DNA of 64,000 nt, taken from positions 124,001-188,000 of the forward strand of contig PPXM03000001.1 of the NCBI GenBank assembly GCA_003707065.3, given 5' to 3'. The stretch's first letter is position 1; each line of letters begins with the position of its first letter. Position numbers and translations under genes: made by a program. Shown here piece after piece: positions 31,239 to 41,851 of the stretch. The notes below the pieces were generated by a model. That model saw nothing but the letters and a program-made list of their open reading frames with translations. It was not told the origin of the DNA and made no database searches. The DNA is from Trigonopsis variabilis (lineage: Eukaryota; Ascomycota; Trigonopsidomycetes; Trigonopsidales; Trigonopsidaceae).

Positions 31239-31321
31239 TCCCGGCTAGCTCAATCGGCAGAGCGTGAGACTCTTACGTGTAAGATATCTCAAGGTTGGGG
31301 GTTCGAGACCCCCGTTGGGAG
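31239..31321 (+). tRNA. tRNA-Lys(CTT): tRNA-Lys (anticodon CTT) with a 10-nt intron
   Basis: A full cloverleaf can be drawn: acceptor TCCCGGC pairing with GTTGGGA (two G-T pairs), D-arm GCTC/GAGC, anticodon stem TGAGA/TCTCA, T-arm GGGGG/CCCCC with TTCGAGA loop, and discriminator G at 31321. The anticodon loop is CT-CTT-A, then a 10-nt intron (31276-31285, CGTGTAAGAT) at the canonical position after base 37, then A. Internal promoters are the A box TAGCTCAATCGG and the B box GGTTCGAGACC. An eight-T run at 31327-31334 is the Pol III terminator. Confidence 0.96.
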
Positions 31322-31326
31322 CTCTA

Positions 31327-31334
31327 TTTTTTTT
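31327..31334 (+). terminator. Pol III terminator of tRNA-Lys
   Basis: Run of eight T residues starting six bases after the tRNA discriminator base, the standard RNA polymerase III stop signal. Confidence 0.85.
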
Positions 31335-31385
31335 ATATGTTCTTTTTTCACGTGAAGTAATTTAGAAACTTAACCCCGTCTAATG

Positions 31386-31415
31386 CAAGTTTCATCAAGT
31401 TTCATCAAGTTTCAT
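31386..31415 (+). repeat. Three exact tandem copies of a 10-bp unit (CAAGTTTCAT)
   Basis: Direct reading of the sequence shows three uninterrupted identical decamers, 65 bp after the tRNA. The period equals one helical turn. Meaning unknown; it could be slippage or a factor-binding array. Confidence 0.9.
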
Positions 31416-32006
31416 AGGAATTATATAATCCACCAGATTCCGTCTCTTGTCTCACTTGTGGAATAGGATCTGTATGAGCTACTGAAACGAAAGAAATGAG
31501 ATGAGCTACATTTTATTAAACTGGTTGTATTTTGAGACTCGAAGAGTCAAAGTAAAACGGCTCAGAGTTAGATGACCAAAGAAAGGGGAATCTTCGCACT
31601 TGTGAGCTTGAACTTGGCGCTCAGTTAAGAAGAGTCAGAGATGACTTGCTAATTGGGAATTAAGAATCCAGCCTGGAATGAATGGTTGCTTGTCTTATCA
31701 GTGTGTGTGCATCGGCCAAATCCGAAAATCGGGCAGATACGAGACCAATGAGAGATGTTGGTGTCAGATATGTAAAATGGAACGACAAAGATTCCAGGAA
31801 AAGTCGGAAAGATTTAAAACGAAATATCAAAGTAGATATATAGGGGCCAGAAGTTGGGTAGACGAGGAGGATTTTATTTTGACGAAGAGATCAAAGTCGA
31901 CCTAGCGCCCAGTGAAAAGTAGGCAAAGGACATAAGTTGCAGTCGAGGACAAAACGGTCTAGTATAAAAAACATTTGAGTAAACGAGGGGAATCACTTGG
32001 AAAATA

Positions 32007-32954
32007 ATGCCATTAATTTCGGTATTAGGGTCGTTGAACATTGATTTAGTGACCGTAATTGACCGAATTCCTGAAGCCGGAGAGACTCTCCAAGCCGAGT
32101 CTTTTCATGTCCATCATGGAGGAAAGGGAGCAAATCAAGCTCTAGCTGCCATTCGAACTGCCCATCCTGATCATTTTGCTTCTCGACATGGGATTCAAGT
32201 CCGATTGATTGGTCGGGTAGGGAGAGATAATTTTGGATCTCAGTTGATTGACTATTTGACTAGCGCCGGCGTTGATATGGCTCATGTTCTGGCTTATAGT
32301 CATCTTCAGACGGGTGTTGCTACTATCATCGTTGAAGCTTCCGGGGAGAATCGGATTCTGTTCACTCCTGGAGCTAACGGCTCATGGCATGCTCATGAAA
32401 TCACTCTCGATCTCATCAATCCCAAATCGGACCTCTTGATTCTCCAGAATGAAGTACCCTTGCCAGCAGTACGTGCTGCAATGGAAATGGCCTACAAAGC
32501 AAAAGTCCCAGTTATGTATAACCCTTCTCCCGTCCATCCTATCTCTGATTCCGCCTATACTTATATTTCATATTTAGTCCTCAACACATCGGAAGCCTCC
32601 GCTCTCAGTGGAGGCAATGTGAAAGATCAAGATACGGCATTTAATGCCATTACGTTCTTCCTCTCTAAGGGAGTCCAGAAAATGGTCTTCATCACACTGG
32701 GTTCCCTAGGTGTTGCCTACGGTCACCCAGATTCCCCTCCTGTGCTCATTCCTGCTGTGAAGCCTCCTAATGGGGTCATCGACACCACAGGAGCCGGTGA
32801 CACTTTCTTGGGTGCTCTTGCTACAAAGCTGATTGAGACAGGGCATCCTGCAGAGAGTGTAAAATATGCTGTAACGGCGGCTGCCGTGGCAATCGGAACT
32901 CCTGGTGCTGGAGAGTCAATACCTAAGCGACATGACGTTGAGAAGTACCTCTAA
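32007..32954 (+). CDS. RBK1: Ribokinase (PfkB family)
   Basis: 315 aa, single exon. Phosphorylates D-ribose to ribose-5-phosphate, feeding the pentose phosphate pathway and nucleotide synthesis. PfkB features in order: LGSLNIDLV, the first signature GGKGANQALAA with the ribose-binding GGKGAN, the NSA-like FTPGANG, LILQNEVP, YNPSP, LNTSEA and the second signature DTTGAGDTFLGALA with the catalytic Asp in GAGD. Length is typical of fungal ribokinases. No predicted organelle signal, so cytosolic. Convergent with the release-factor-like gene (91 bp between stops). Confidence 0.95.
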   Translation: MPLISVLGSLNIDLVTVIDRIPEAGETLQAESFHVHHGGKGANQALAAIRTAHPDHFASRHGIQVRLIGRVGRDNFGSQLIDYLTSAGVDMAHVLAYSHLQTGVATIIVEASGENRILFTPGANGSWHAHEITLDLINPKSDLLILQNEVPLPAVRAAMEMAYKAKVPVMYNPSPVHPISDSAYTYISYLVLNTSEASALSGGNVKDQDTAFNAITFFLSKGVQKMVFITLGSLGVAYGHPDSPPVLIPAVKPPNGVIDTTGAGDTFLGALATKLIETGHPAESVKYAVTAAAVAIGTPGAGESIPKRHDVEKYL

Positions 32955-33045
32955 GCGTATTACTAGTCTAAGGTGTTTTCATCTTGTTAGAGCGACATCT
33001 CAAATTTATCTTCTTTAAGTCCCTATAGTACAAGTGCTGATCTAA

Positions 33046-33552
33046 TTATTCCTTCTCATTCGTAATCAATCCGTACGCCTTTAATAGCTCTTGACGTTCT
33101 TGCGCCTTCTGCCACATCTTTTCGACGCGCTCCCTGTCAACCTGTTCGACCCGCTTAGCAGCCTTCTTCGTTTTTTTGGCCCGCATTAGGTTCTTTTCTC
33201 CTTGCTTTGCTCGTCGCATGCCAAGCCAGCTTTCATGCCCATTTCTCTGCTCGTCAACTAGCAGAGCCAATCGCTCTCGGGCTAGTTTTCGATTCTGCTG
33301 AAGAGACCGAGTATCTTGGACATCAACGACAATTCCAGACTTGATATGTTTCAGCTGCACGCAATTATTAGTCTTGTTGATTTTTTGACCTCCATTACCT
33401 CCGCCTTTGATGAATTTCTCCGTAAACTCAGAGTCCTCTAATTTAGGCCGAGGTGGCATCTTGATCCCTTTCGCCGGCCATAGCACGCAATTTTTAGTGG
33501 AGAATAAAGCGCCTGGTTTAATCAGCTGGGTCCTTAAATTTCGTTTAAGCAT
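33046..33552 (-). CDS. RSO55: Mitochondrial release-factor-like protein (MTRFR/C12orf65 type, GGQ domain)
   Basis: 168 aa from ATG 33552; the upstream frame has only a GTG. Residues 1-20 (MLKRNLRTQLIKPGALFSTK) are basic and acid-free, consistent with a mitochondrial presequence. The core KGGGNGGQKINKTNN carries the GGQ that triggers peptidyl-tRNA hydrolysis, followed by LKHIKSGIVVDVQDTRSLQQNR and a Lys/Arg-rich C-terminal helix. Lack of codon-recognition domains and the KTNNCV context point to the C12orf65/Rso55 branch rather than ICT1. Expected role: rescue of stalled mitochondrial large subunits. Only 67 bp separates the SMC5 stop from this ATG, so its leader must overlap SMC5 3' sequence. 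Confidence 0.88.
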   Translation of the reverse strand: MLKRNLRTQLIKPGALFSTKNCVLWPAKGIKMPPRPKLEDSEFTEKFIKGGGNGGQKINKTNNCVQLKHIKSGIVVDVQDTRSLQQNRKLARERLALLVDEQRNGHESWLGMRRAKQGEKNLMRAKKTKKAAKRVEQVDRERVEKMWQKAQERQELLKAYGLITNEKE

Positions 33553-33619
33553 GCCTAGAGTTGAGATCAAGATGCTGGCTGCGAGACGCTGGTCGCTAGT
33601 ATGCACCCAAACTCACGTT

Positions 33620-36600
33620 TCAAGCTAAACGTCGACGGACGTAACGCTCCAGCTGTCCAACCCGTCCAAGCTCATCGTCATCGTGAGGAAGCCAATCGCC
33701 AGACAAGATACAATGAATCTTCATCCTTGGGTCATATTTGAGATCAGGTAGCAATTTGGGAGTGACTAGAAAATATTGTGATGGCTTGTCTGTCTCACAG
33801 GCCACTTGGACCAAACGAGAATGGACCAGTCGTTCATTCCTAGCGTCCATTCCTTGATTTATTTCGTCGACCGCTCTAAATGGTGCTCTGGATAGACCTT
33901 GAAGAGCCATAAGGTAAAAAATAGTAGATACAGCCCGCTCTCCACCCGATTGACGTTGGTGGGTCAACGATTCATAATCAACTCCCTCTCTGAATTTCAC
34001 GCGAATATCAATGTGCCAATCAGAAAATTTTTCAGCTTCGACAAGTTCGACGTCTCCAGCATAGCCTGCATAGTCCATAGCTTCAGCGAAGTTTTGAGAG
34101 ATGTCCTCAACAAGCATACTTATTTTAGGGCTCCAGTCGTTTTTCAGATTCTCCATTACCTCCCTGTATTGTTCTCCTTTACTCATAGTCTCGCCCACAG
34201 AATTTTCTAAACTTTCGATTTGTTTTGCACGTGCCTCAAATTCAGTTATTACATTGGCATTTCTAAGGTTTCCTGACGCTTCAAGTTGTAGATTTCGCTT
34301 GTCAATTTCCTGTTGGATTTGCTCTGGTCGAAGGAATTCCCCATCCACCTGGGCAATCTTGACAATCTTCTCTTGATCTGCTGTTTCAAAGGGTTCGTAT
34401 TCTTGATGAAGTTGCCTCTTCAACCTGTCCCTTTTCTGTCGGTCGGCATCATACTCCTCTTCGATCTTTGTGACCGTCTCTCTCGCTCGGACGAGCTGCT
34501 CTTGGAAGTCTCGATTTTCACGTTCCAATTCTGCTAACCTTTCCTGGCTCCAGGTACGACAGACTGACAGCTTCAAAAGCTCGCCAAACCTTTCTTCTCT
34601 CGTGAAAGCGCTTTCTCTCATCTCATTCATTAGGATATTAGCTTTTTGAATCTCGTTACTCATTTTCTGCAAGCATTTCGCCAGCTCCTTCTCGTAATCT
34701 CTAGGATGCTTGAGCTGCTCGTTCAATTGAATTTCTGATTCCGCAATCTTCAATTTTATCCTTTCGATTTGGTGAAAGACCATGCTCAACTCTTGTATTT
34801 CTCTTTCTAAAGCAGATTTGGCTCTGTTCAGCTCTTCCACTCGGAGCTTAGCTTGCTCCAGCCGAGCCAGGATGGGTTTCTGTGCCGTTTCGATTTCCGC
34901 AATAGCTTGTTTGATTAAAGCAGTTTGTGCTCGCAGCTCATTCAGAGCGCGTATTGGCACGGCTAAGTTCAGAAACCTCACGTCCTGTCGAAGCCGGGTG
35001 GTTATGCTACTGACATCCCTTGAATATCTCGAAAGTCTCAGAGTAACCATCATATCACCCCCGACTACTCTTTGAATAGGTAGAACTCCAGACGATGTCC
35101 GAAGTTGCTCAGTGGCCTGAATCAGTTGAGAAGAGGGACGTCTATCACAAAAGGCAGCAAAATTAAGACGGCACTCAAATGTCAACATATTGAGTACGGG
35201 CTTCGGCCCTTCGATGAAATCGATAGCCCAACCCAATAACCCGAGTGAGCTCAACTTCTCTCGAGCGCAGCCGTATTGAATACATTCAAATGTCGGTTGA
35301 GAAGTGCGAGACATATCAACAACATGAATGCGCTTTCCAAATTCATCGACCACGAGCCTGGTAAATGTCTTATAATCCTCTGTATTTGAGCATGTAAACG
35401 TCAAGAATGCTTGCCGTGTGCAGGTGGCTTCAATCGCTCGATCGAGTGACCTGTCTCTAGATTGGACACACATGAACGGAGGAGGATATACGGTCTCTTT
35501 GAATTTATCTTGATTTCTTTGCAACCATTCATAGGCATCAGCTGTGTCTCGATTCTCTTTTCGGAGCCGTTCAAGCTTTTGCTGATCCAATGAATCCATG
35601 CGCTCAAGCTCCTTTTGTTTTTCTTCCAGTTTCTTATAAACTTCTTGTTTCTTGTTAGAATAGATCATATTCTCATCTTCAACTCCAGCAACAGCGGCTC
35701 CTGCTCGTTTATACTGGTTATGGAGTTCTGCCGCTTTCAATCGTAGCTGGTCCAAGAGACTATGGTCAAAATTTTTTTCTTTCTCAATCAGTTTGGTCTT
35801 CCAATCAGATATAGAAGCGCGAAGTTTTGCTAGGTTTTGTTTCACACGCATTTGAGACTTCTTTATCTCGTTTGTTTCAACCTTGGTTCTATCCAGTGAC
35901 TCGCCTAGACTCTCAAGTTCAATAATCTTTCTCTTGAACGATTCGTCAGCACCAATCAAAGCTGCTCGAATAGTTCGACCTTCGGAGTTGATATCTTCTA
36001 TCGCCCTATTTAGCTTATCGATTTCCCCCTGTTGTGCATTTTTAGAATTCTTCAACAGCAAGTAATCATTTCGGAGAGCATCCCGCTTCTCTTTCAGCTG
36101 TTTCAAAGCATCTCGAATATATTTGAACTCACTAACACTCTTGGCGACTTTATATAGTCTCAGTTCATGCTTGATCTGATCTCTCTGCTTAATCGCTTCT
36201 ACAATGGTTTCGCTTTCGTGTTGAATCTTTACCAGTCTATCCAGCTCTTCCTTATCGGTATTATGCGCTTCCATAATTTCCAGATACTGATTCTGAGCTC
36301 GAACCAGATCATCGTGAACGGATGAAAGTGATAAATCGATAGCCCTAAGCGTCTCTTGTAGTCTCTGAATTGGTGATAGTCTCGCAAAGTGGGCAACACG
36401 GTCCTGAGGTAAAAACTGGCTAAAAAAGTCAATAAGTGCATTCCTGTAGTCATACCATAGATTGTCAATCTGTATATTATATGAGTCGATAAGCTGTTTT
36501 ACACGGTTTTTATTCGTAGAACCGCCGTTAATCCACCAGTCACTGATAGGACGTCCTTTCACTATCTTTCTTCGAATAAGCGGATCACTTTGACCTTCTT

Positions 36601-36975
36601 TTCCTTTCAATTTGATCTCAATGGTAGCATATTGGTACCCCTCCTTAATAAACTGCGCTTCCTCTTTGGCTCTTCCTAGAATCTTCAATGAGATGTCACT
36701 CAAAAATGACTTCTTACCTCTGTCTTAAACCCTAACCCAAGACAAATAGCACATATTAAAGTACTTTTGCCTGTCCCATTAGGTCCTATTATCATATTCA
36801 TATAAGGGCCAATGTGGAATTCGGCTTTACTGTATGTTACGAATTTCTCAACTTTCACCCATATGATCGCTCCTGGAGCATGTTCCTTATAATGAAAACT
36901 TGTGGGAATATTTTCTATGCCAGTACTCGTTGGTTCCATCTTTCGGCTGGGAGGAAGATTCTCAAATGAAGGCAT
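33620..36975 (-). CDS. SMC5: SMC5-SMC6 complex ATPase Smc5
   Basis: Exons 36975-36718 and 36682-33620, joined over a 35-nt intron (36683-36717, acceptor TTGAAG), give about 1106 aa. Walker A GPNGTGKST (64-72) sits in an ABC ATPase head. Two long coiled-coil arms flank a hinge around residues 430-640. The C-terminal head has the signature QSGGERAVSTIFYLMALQ and the Smc5-specific Walker B PFRAVDEINQGMD. Smc5/6 holds chromosomes during replication stress and recombination repair. ATG 36975 is the first in frame. Upstream the frame has a GTG at 37038 directly after a TTTAG acceptor, so a further 5' exon (ATG 37123, 64-nt intron 37039-37102) adding 28 residues is plausible. Confidence 0.93.
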
Positions 36976-37397
36976 AGGGCCTACTAGCGCGTCGCGTCGT
37001 TGTGAATCAAAATGGAAAACCGGATCAGTGACAACCACCTAAATAGATTTGATTGTCTATCGAGATACTAATACTAATAGAATTGATTGATATTTATCTC
37101 ACTTGCTTTTGTAGCGTGCGCATATATGTTGAAAGCTACTGCTTAATGCATCCCTGGCTTACAAAACCAAGATTACTGCCAAATGATATTTTTCGTCCTC
37201 GAACAATATTTCGAACAATATTTTTTATTCTGGTCCTAGCATAAGATATTGAGTGAGCGTAAAGACAGTACAACCTGGATTCTATGGAAATTTATTTTCA
37301 ATTCACCAGAGTTAGTCCCGTTTCCCTCTCTAATTGACTTGCTAGATGTTCCTCATCAACACCCAAATCTACATCCCAACCCACACTCAGCCCTAAA

Positions 37398-38736
37398 ATG
37401 ACAGACAGAGAATTTTTGGCTAAGAAATTACGGTCAGTCTTGCAGTTGGATGAAGATTCTATAAACCAGATGATTGACTACACTCTGAGCTTGAGTTCAC
37501 CTGAACAAGTGGCTGACCACTTCATGGTACGTGGTTTTATTCCTTATTCTAACTGCTCAGAGCCTATTGGGTGCCTCTTCCGAGTCTATGGATTTCATAA
37601 ATTCTTACAGCTTCCAGCGATGGCCACCAAAAATAACCTCTATTGCTCCGGAACCTTCGAGAGGTACGCTTACATCTGATTTGCTTGAGCGGAAACCATC
37701 TAAAGTCTCAAAAAAACCCTCAGATGCTGCGATAGATAGCGAAAAGACAGACTCATCAATTAAAGCTACACTGGCTGATATAGAAGCTGCGATAAAGGAG
37801 TTGGAACTATCAGGAGTATTAGTCAAAAAGGCTGACCTGAAACACTCTGCTAATATCTCTTCATCACTTCCTTCCTCAAGCACCAGAAGACCTTGTAATT
37901 GTATGGGCTTCAGGCACCCGTTACTACTAGTGGCTCCAAATTGCTTGAACTGCGGAAAGATCATCTGTAGTTACGAAGGTCTCGGGCCTTGCACGTTCTG
38001 TGGTGCTCCACTATTAACACGGGACCAGAATGAGGCGATATTAGACCGTCTAAAACAAGAAAGGGGTCGAATCAAGATGGCTCTGAATAACGGTCCCTCC
38101 CGGAGAGACAGAGATAAGTGCGTGGGAAGATTAGGTGACGAAGTTAAAAAATTCAGAGTCGGTCAATATGGAAAGCTTATAGAGATGCCTCAGAAAGGAA
38201 AACACCGCCAGAAGTCTAGAGACACTGATTTGGAATCCGATCTCTTTCAAGCTAATGAGCGTCTTGGTATCTTATTACATTTACAAGAAACATCAGCGGA
38301 TCGCACTAAATTAATCGATAGGGCAAGTGATTTCGAATTGCCTCATCTAACCTCGGATGGGACTATTGGTAACCTCAGTAAATGGGCTTCTCCGACCGAA
38401 AGAGCATTGCAGTTGAAAAAACAACAGAGGGCTCTACGAAAACTGCATGAAGACGAGGCGAAGCGGCGAGGTGCTCGCCAAGTTCTGTCTATTGATCTTA
38501 AGGGTAATAAAGTGATGGTTCATGATGCAGATTCATCTGAAGAATCACAAGAAGAAGATTATCAGCTTCATAGGCAACCAAATAGTGAATTAACTAGTTG
38601 CACGCCTAACGAAGTGTATGGTGCTAAAGAATTCTCTAGACCGCTTGTGGATGAGGAACTGAACGGTCGACACTCTCTTACCCCCTGGTCACGTGTTCAA
38701 ATCGCCGATGACGATGACCGCTATCTAGAGATGTAG
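37398..38736 (+). CDS. RQT4: RQT complex zinc-finger subunit (ASC-1/TRIP4 homologue)
   Basis: Exons 37398-37526 and 37561-38736 with a 34-nt intron (branch CTAAC, acceptor CAG) give about 434 aa. Residues around 120-165 hold the C2HC5-type zinc finger of TRIP4: CNCMGFRHPLL, then CLNCGKIICSYEGLGPC and CTFCG. The N terminus resembles the small helical domain (LDEDSINQMIDYTLSLSSPEQVADHFM) seen in fungal relatives. Yeast Rqt4 is an accessory subunit of the ribosome-quality-control trigger complex that splits collided ribosomes, with the helicase Slh1. The C-terminal half is charged, with a likely disordered acidic run (DSSEESQEEDYQ). Divergent from SMC5. Confidence 0.9.
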
Positions 38737-38889
38737 CTATTTAAATCACGTACTTGTACAATATCAGGGATCTTATCTGGCATTCGACTTCGCAAAAGAA
38801 CATGGAAAAAATACGAAAAGCCTTCATGACATTGTTACATCTATTACATGTCTCACAGACAGTCTATATTATTTGCGAATATTCATATC

Positions 38890-40290
38890 TTAGGCATCAC
38901 GAGGGCCAATCATCTTCTCAGGGCGGACCCATTCATTGAATTGTTCCTCAGTCAAGATTCCAAGTTCAAGGGCAGACTGTTTCAATGTCAATCCTTTCTT
39001 GTGAGCATTCTTAGCGATCTTCGAGGCAGCATCATAGCCAATATGGGGGTTAAGGGCAGTCACGAGCATAAGAGATTCATGAAGAAGCTGGTCGATTCGC
39101 TTCTTATTAGCAACGATACCCTCAACACAATGGATGGTGAACGAATGGGCACCGTCAGCAAGGAGACGAATGGAAGTAAGCAAGTTGGCAGCTAAGACGG
39201 GCTTGTAGACATTGAGTTCAAACTGGCCATTGGCACCAGCAAATGTAATAGCAGAATGGTTACCAATAACTTGTGCAGCGACCATAGTTAAAGCTTCATT
39301 CTGAGTAGGATTGACCTTTCCGGGCATGATAGAAGAACCAGGCTCGTTCTCGGGCAGATGGAGCTCTCCATAACCACAGCGAGGACCGGATCCAAGATAA
39401 CGAATGTCATTGGCGATCTTATGAAGAGAGCAAGCAATGACGTTAAGAGCACCAGAGGCCTCAACAACGGCATCATGAGCAGCTAGAGCTTCAAACTTGT
39501 TGGGAGCAGTCTCAAAATGTTCATTAGTAATCTTGGAGACCTCATCCGCAACAGCCACATCAAATCCCTTGTAAGAATTCAATCCAGTACCAACAGCAGT
39601 ACCACCTTGAGCAAGATAACGGAGACGATGAAGAGCGCCCTTGATTCTTTCAATGCCATAGCCGACTTGCGTAACGTAGCCTGAGAATTCCTGCCCAAGA
39701 GTAAGAGGAGTCGCATCTTGAAGGTGGGTACGCCCGATCTTGATAATATCCCTGAATTCTTCAGATTTCTTAGCAAGGGCGTCATGGAGCCCCTTGAGAC
39801 TGGGGATCAATTTGGAAGTAATCTCGGTCACGGCAGCAATGTGCATGACTGTGGGAAAAGTATCATTGGATGATTGACCCATATTAACATGATCATTGGG
39901 ATGAACGGGGGTCTTCGACCCAAGTTTACCTCCCAAAAGTTCGATCGCTCGATTGGAAATAACTTCGTTGGCGTTCATGTTAGACTGTGTACCTGATCCA
40001 GTTTGAAAAACAACCAAGGGAAATTGGTCATTCAATTTTCCGTCTATGACCTCTTGAGCAGCCTCTTTGATCGCAGCTGCAATTTTGGGGTCCAATCCGT
40101 GTTTCTCATTGACAGTGGCGGCTGCTTTCTTCAGCACACCGAAGGCATGGATGATCGGTTCAGGCATCCGCGCAGCCCGACCGCCGATCTTGAAGTTCTG
40201 ATATGATCTTTGAGTTTGAGCGCCCCAATATACCGATGAATCCACTTCAATTTCACCAAAAGCATCTCGTTCAATTCGAGTTCCCTGCAT
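38890..40290 (-). CDS. FUM1: Fumarate hydratase, class II
   Basis: 466 aa from ATG 40290. Catalyses reversible hydration of fumarate to malate in the TCA cycle; the cytosolic form also supports the DNA damage response. Hallmarks: [12 protein letters not shown] start, [76 protein letters not shown], and the fumarase/aspartase signature [15 protein letters not shown]. This ORF lacks a mitochondrial presequence. The ATG lies inside CTAACATGCAG, which looks exactly like a branch site plus acceptor, so a longer spliced form with an upstream targeting exon is possible. The enzyme identity is certain; the start is not. Confidence 0.95.
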   Translation of the reverse strand: MQGTRIERDAFGEIEVDSSVYWGAQTQRSYQNFKIGGRAARMPEPIIHAFGVLKKAAATVNEKHGLDPKIAAAIKEAAQEVIDGKLNDQFPLVVFQTGSGTQSNMNANEVISNRAIELLGGKLGSKTPVHPNDHVNMGQSSNDTFPTVMHIAAVTEITSKLIPSLKGLHDALAKKSEEFRDIIKIGRTHLQDATPLTLGQEFSGYVTQVGYGIERIKGALHRLRYLAQGGTAVGTGLNSYKGFDVAVADEVSKITNEHFETAPNKFEALAAHDAVVEASGALNVIACSLHKIANDIRYLGSGPRCGYGELHLPENEPGSSIMPGKVNPTQNEALTMVAAQVIGNHSAITFAGANGQFELNVYKPVLAANLLTSIRLLADGAHSFTIHCVEGIVANKKRIDQLLHESLMLVTALNPHIGYDAASKIAKNAHKKGLTLKQSALELGILTEEQFNEWVRPEKMIGPRDA

Positions 40291-41851
40291 GTTAGGTGGG
40301 GTAATCACGTGTTGGTTAGCTGAGCACTAGGCAGATTTCAATGATAGAATTTGACAGGGAACAAGAGTTGATCTCAAGTGCAAGATCAAGAAAAGTGGAT
40401 AAACAAGGTATGAGCTGCGACTGACTGATAGAGAACTATCCACTTATGAGCTCTCAGTGATAACGACTGAAACTGCATCGAGACTTTCCTTGAGTTTTTT
40501 TGATTGACGCACTCTTGAATCATAGCCCGAGGCAGTCTACGGTATATGCTCAAAGCTAGTAAATATATGCTTAAGCATAACAAGAAAACACCAAAAATGC
40601 CGCGATAAACTAACTGGCACAGTTCATTGGTTAGCAAGACAAAGGCCAATAACGCTGCATTGGCGTTATATTCATCATTTTAAGCCGATCAATCAGAAGA
40701 AAGCAGCACTTGGATGAGAAAATAGTACTTGAAGAGATCAATTGAGTCTGCCGGTGCTCCCGCTAGTACTTACAAGAGCGCAGGAGCTAGAGGAGAACCC
40801 TCGAGAAGTGCTGAAAGTTGCTTTCTGGACAGAAGCACGGAGAGAAGCCGAAACAGTTGCAAGTCGCATTACTGTCAAAAGGAAAGTGCGCAGAGCAAGT
40901 ATAAAATTATGATTGGAGGATGTTGGCCGGGTAAGCGGGTTGAGCAGGGTTGCTACTTATGCGCCATCTAGCTTGGACTCAGAAGTGATCGTACGCTGTC
41001 TGGCCGTATGGGTATAGACATCACGCATAAGCATCAGGCTTGTGTATAATGAATGTGATACCTGAGTCAGATTGAGTCAGATTGAGTCAAATATGGTAAT
41101 CTTATAATGCTATATGGTATATATAATAGTGTCATCAGATTCTATGACGCGTTTCAGCGTATACCAAGTTCATCTTTCACTCCTTTATCGTTTATTGTAA
41201 TGAATGGTTTCATTGTCGTGATCAGGTAGCCGCAATGATATGCCAGGTTTGACTGTACAATTTTCTGTTGCCCATGTTAGTATATTTGAAAAGAAAAATT
41301 ATATTTCTCTGAGTATAGTATTTCAAAGAGCAAGCTGGAATAGTTCAGTTTTCTCAGTTACTGATGAGAGAAGTTGATTTGATTAGTTAGCTTATGTAAT
41401 CTGCGACACTAACGCAAAGAGAAAGCATGTATGTGACTTGGTAGATACTTCGAATAAATCATTATCATGAGTTAAGAAATCCAAATATCGAATATAAATT
41501 CATTGAAACCACCTACTCATAAGTCTTCCAGTAATAGTAGGGGTTGGCTTTTCTACAACAGGTTCCTCTCAACTTATAGCCGTTAGTACCTCGGTTGAAA
41601 CCGGAAGTTTCTCAATCGTGTGGACGTGGATTCTCAAGTTAACGAAATTGTTAGACATATTCTTTAAATTCAGATCAGTGGAAACGGATGATTATAGAGT
41701 TCAGTTCGATATGACAGTTGACTTGACCATTAAGTCGCAGTCACAGTTGCACTGCTGAAGTTTTCATCACCAGTGAGAATTACAGTCCGACTGATATCCT
41801 TGCTCGCGCATTGCATCGAGATCCTGTTTTAGCAGTCGCCACATCTGGGGC
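40291..41851. other. 1.6-kb intergenic region between divergent FUM1 and NAA50
   Basis: No recognised protein gene. A minus-strand 87-codon frame (40386-40649) contains a hydrophobic stretch but matches nothing; its last part (MQFQSLSLRAHKW) is free of acidic residues and might be part of a FUM1 targeting exon. Three phased TGAGTCA sites lie at 41063-41092. The rest is AT-rich, without tRNA or other RNA genes that I can see. Confidence 0.5.
41063..41092 (+). promoter_or_regulatory. Three TGAGTCA (AP-1/Gcn4-type) sites at exact 10-bp spacing
   Basis: The decamer TGAGTCAGAT occurs twice in a row and is followed by TGAGTCAAAT. TGAGTCA is the classical binding site of fungal bZIP activators of the Gcn4/AP-1 class. 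Spacing of one helical turn puts all three on the same DNA face. The array lies in the FUM1-NAA50 divergent region, about 770 bp from either start. The motif is visible in the sequence; function is inferred. Confidence 0.55.

Larger units (their letters stand above)
31322..32006. other. Intergenic gap between tRNA-Lys and ribokinase
   Basis: About 680 bp. It includes the tRNA terminator and, at 31386-31415, three exact tandem copies of the decamer CAAGTTTCAT. A 75-codon frame at 31678 is Lys/Arg-rich but shows no family features. The remainder serves as ribokinase upstream region. Confidence 0.5.

Noticed and set aside
31678-31905. 75-codon Lys/Arg-rich frame before ribokinase
   Set aside because: No similarity known and a purine-rich composition that explains the residues; not supported as a gene.
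40386-40649. 87-codon minus-strand frame with a hydrophobic segment upstream of FUM1
   Set aside because: No family match. Only its final part was kept as a candidate FUM1 targeting exon, under findings.
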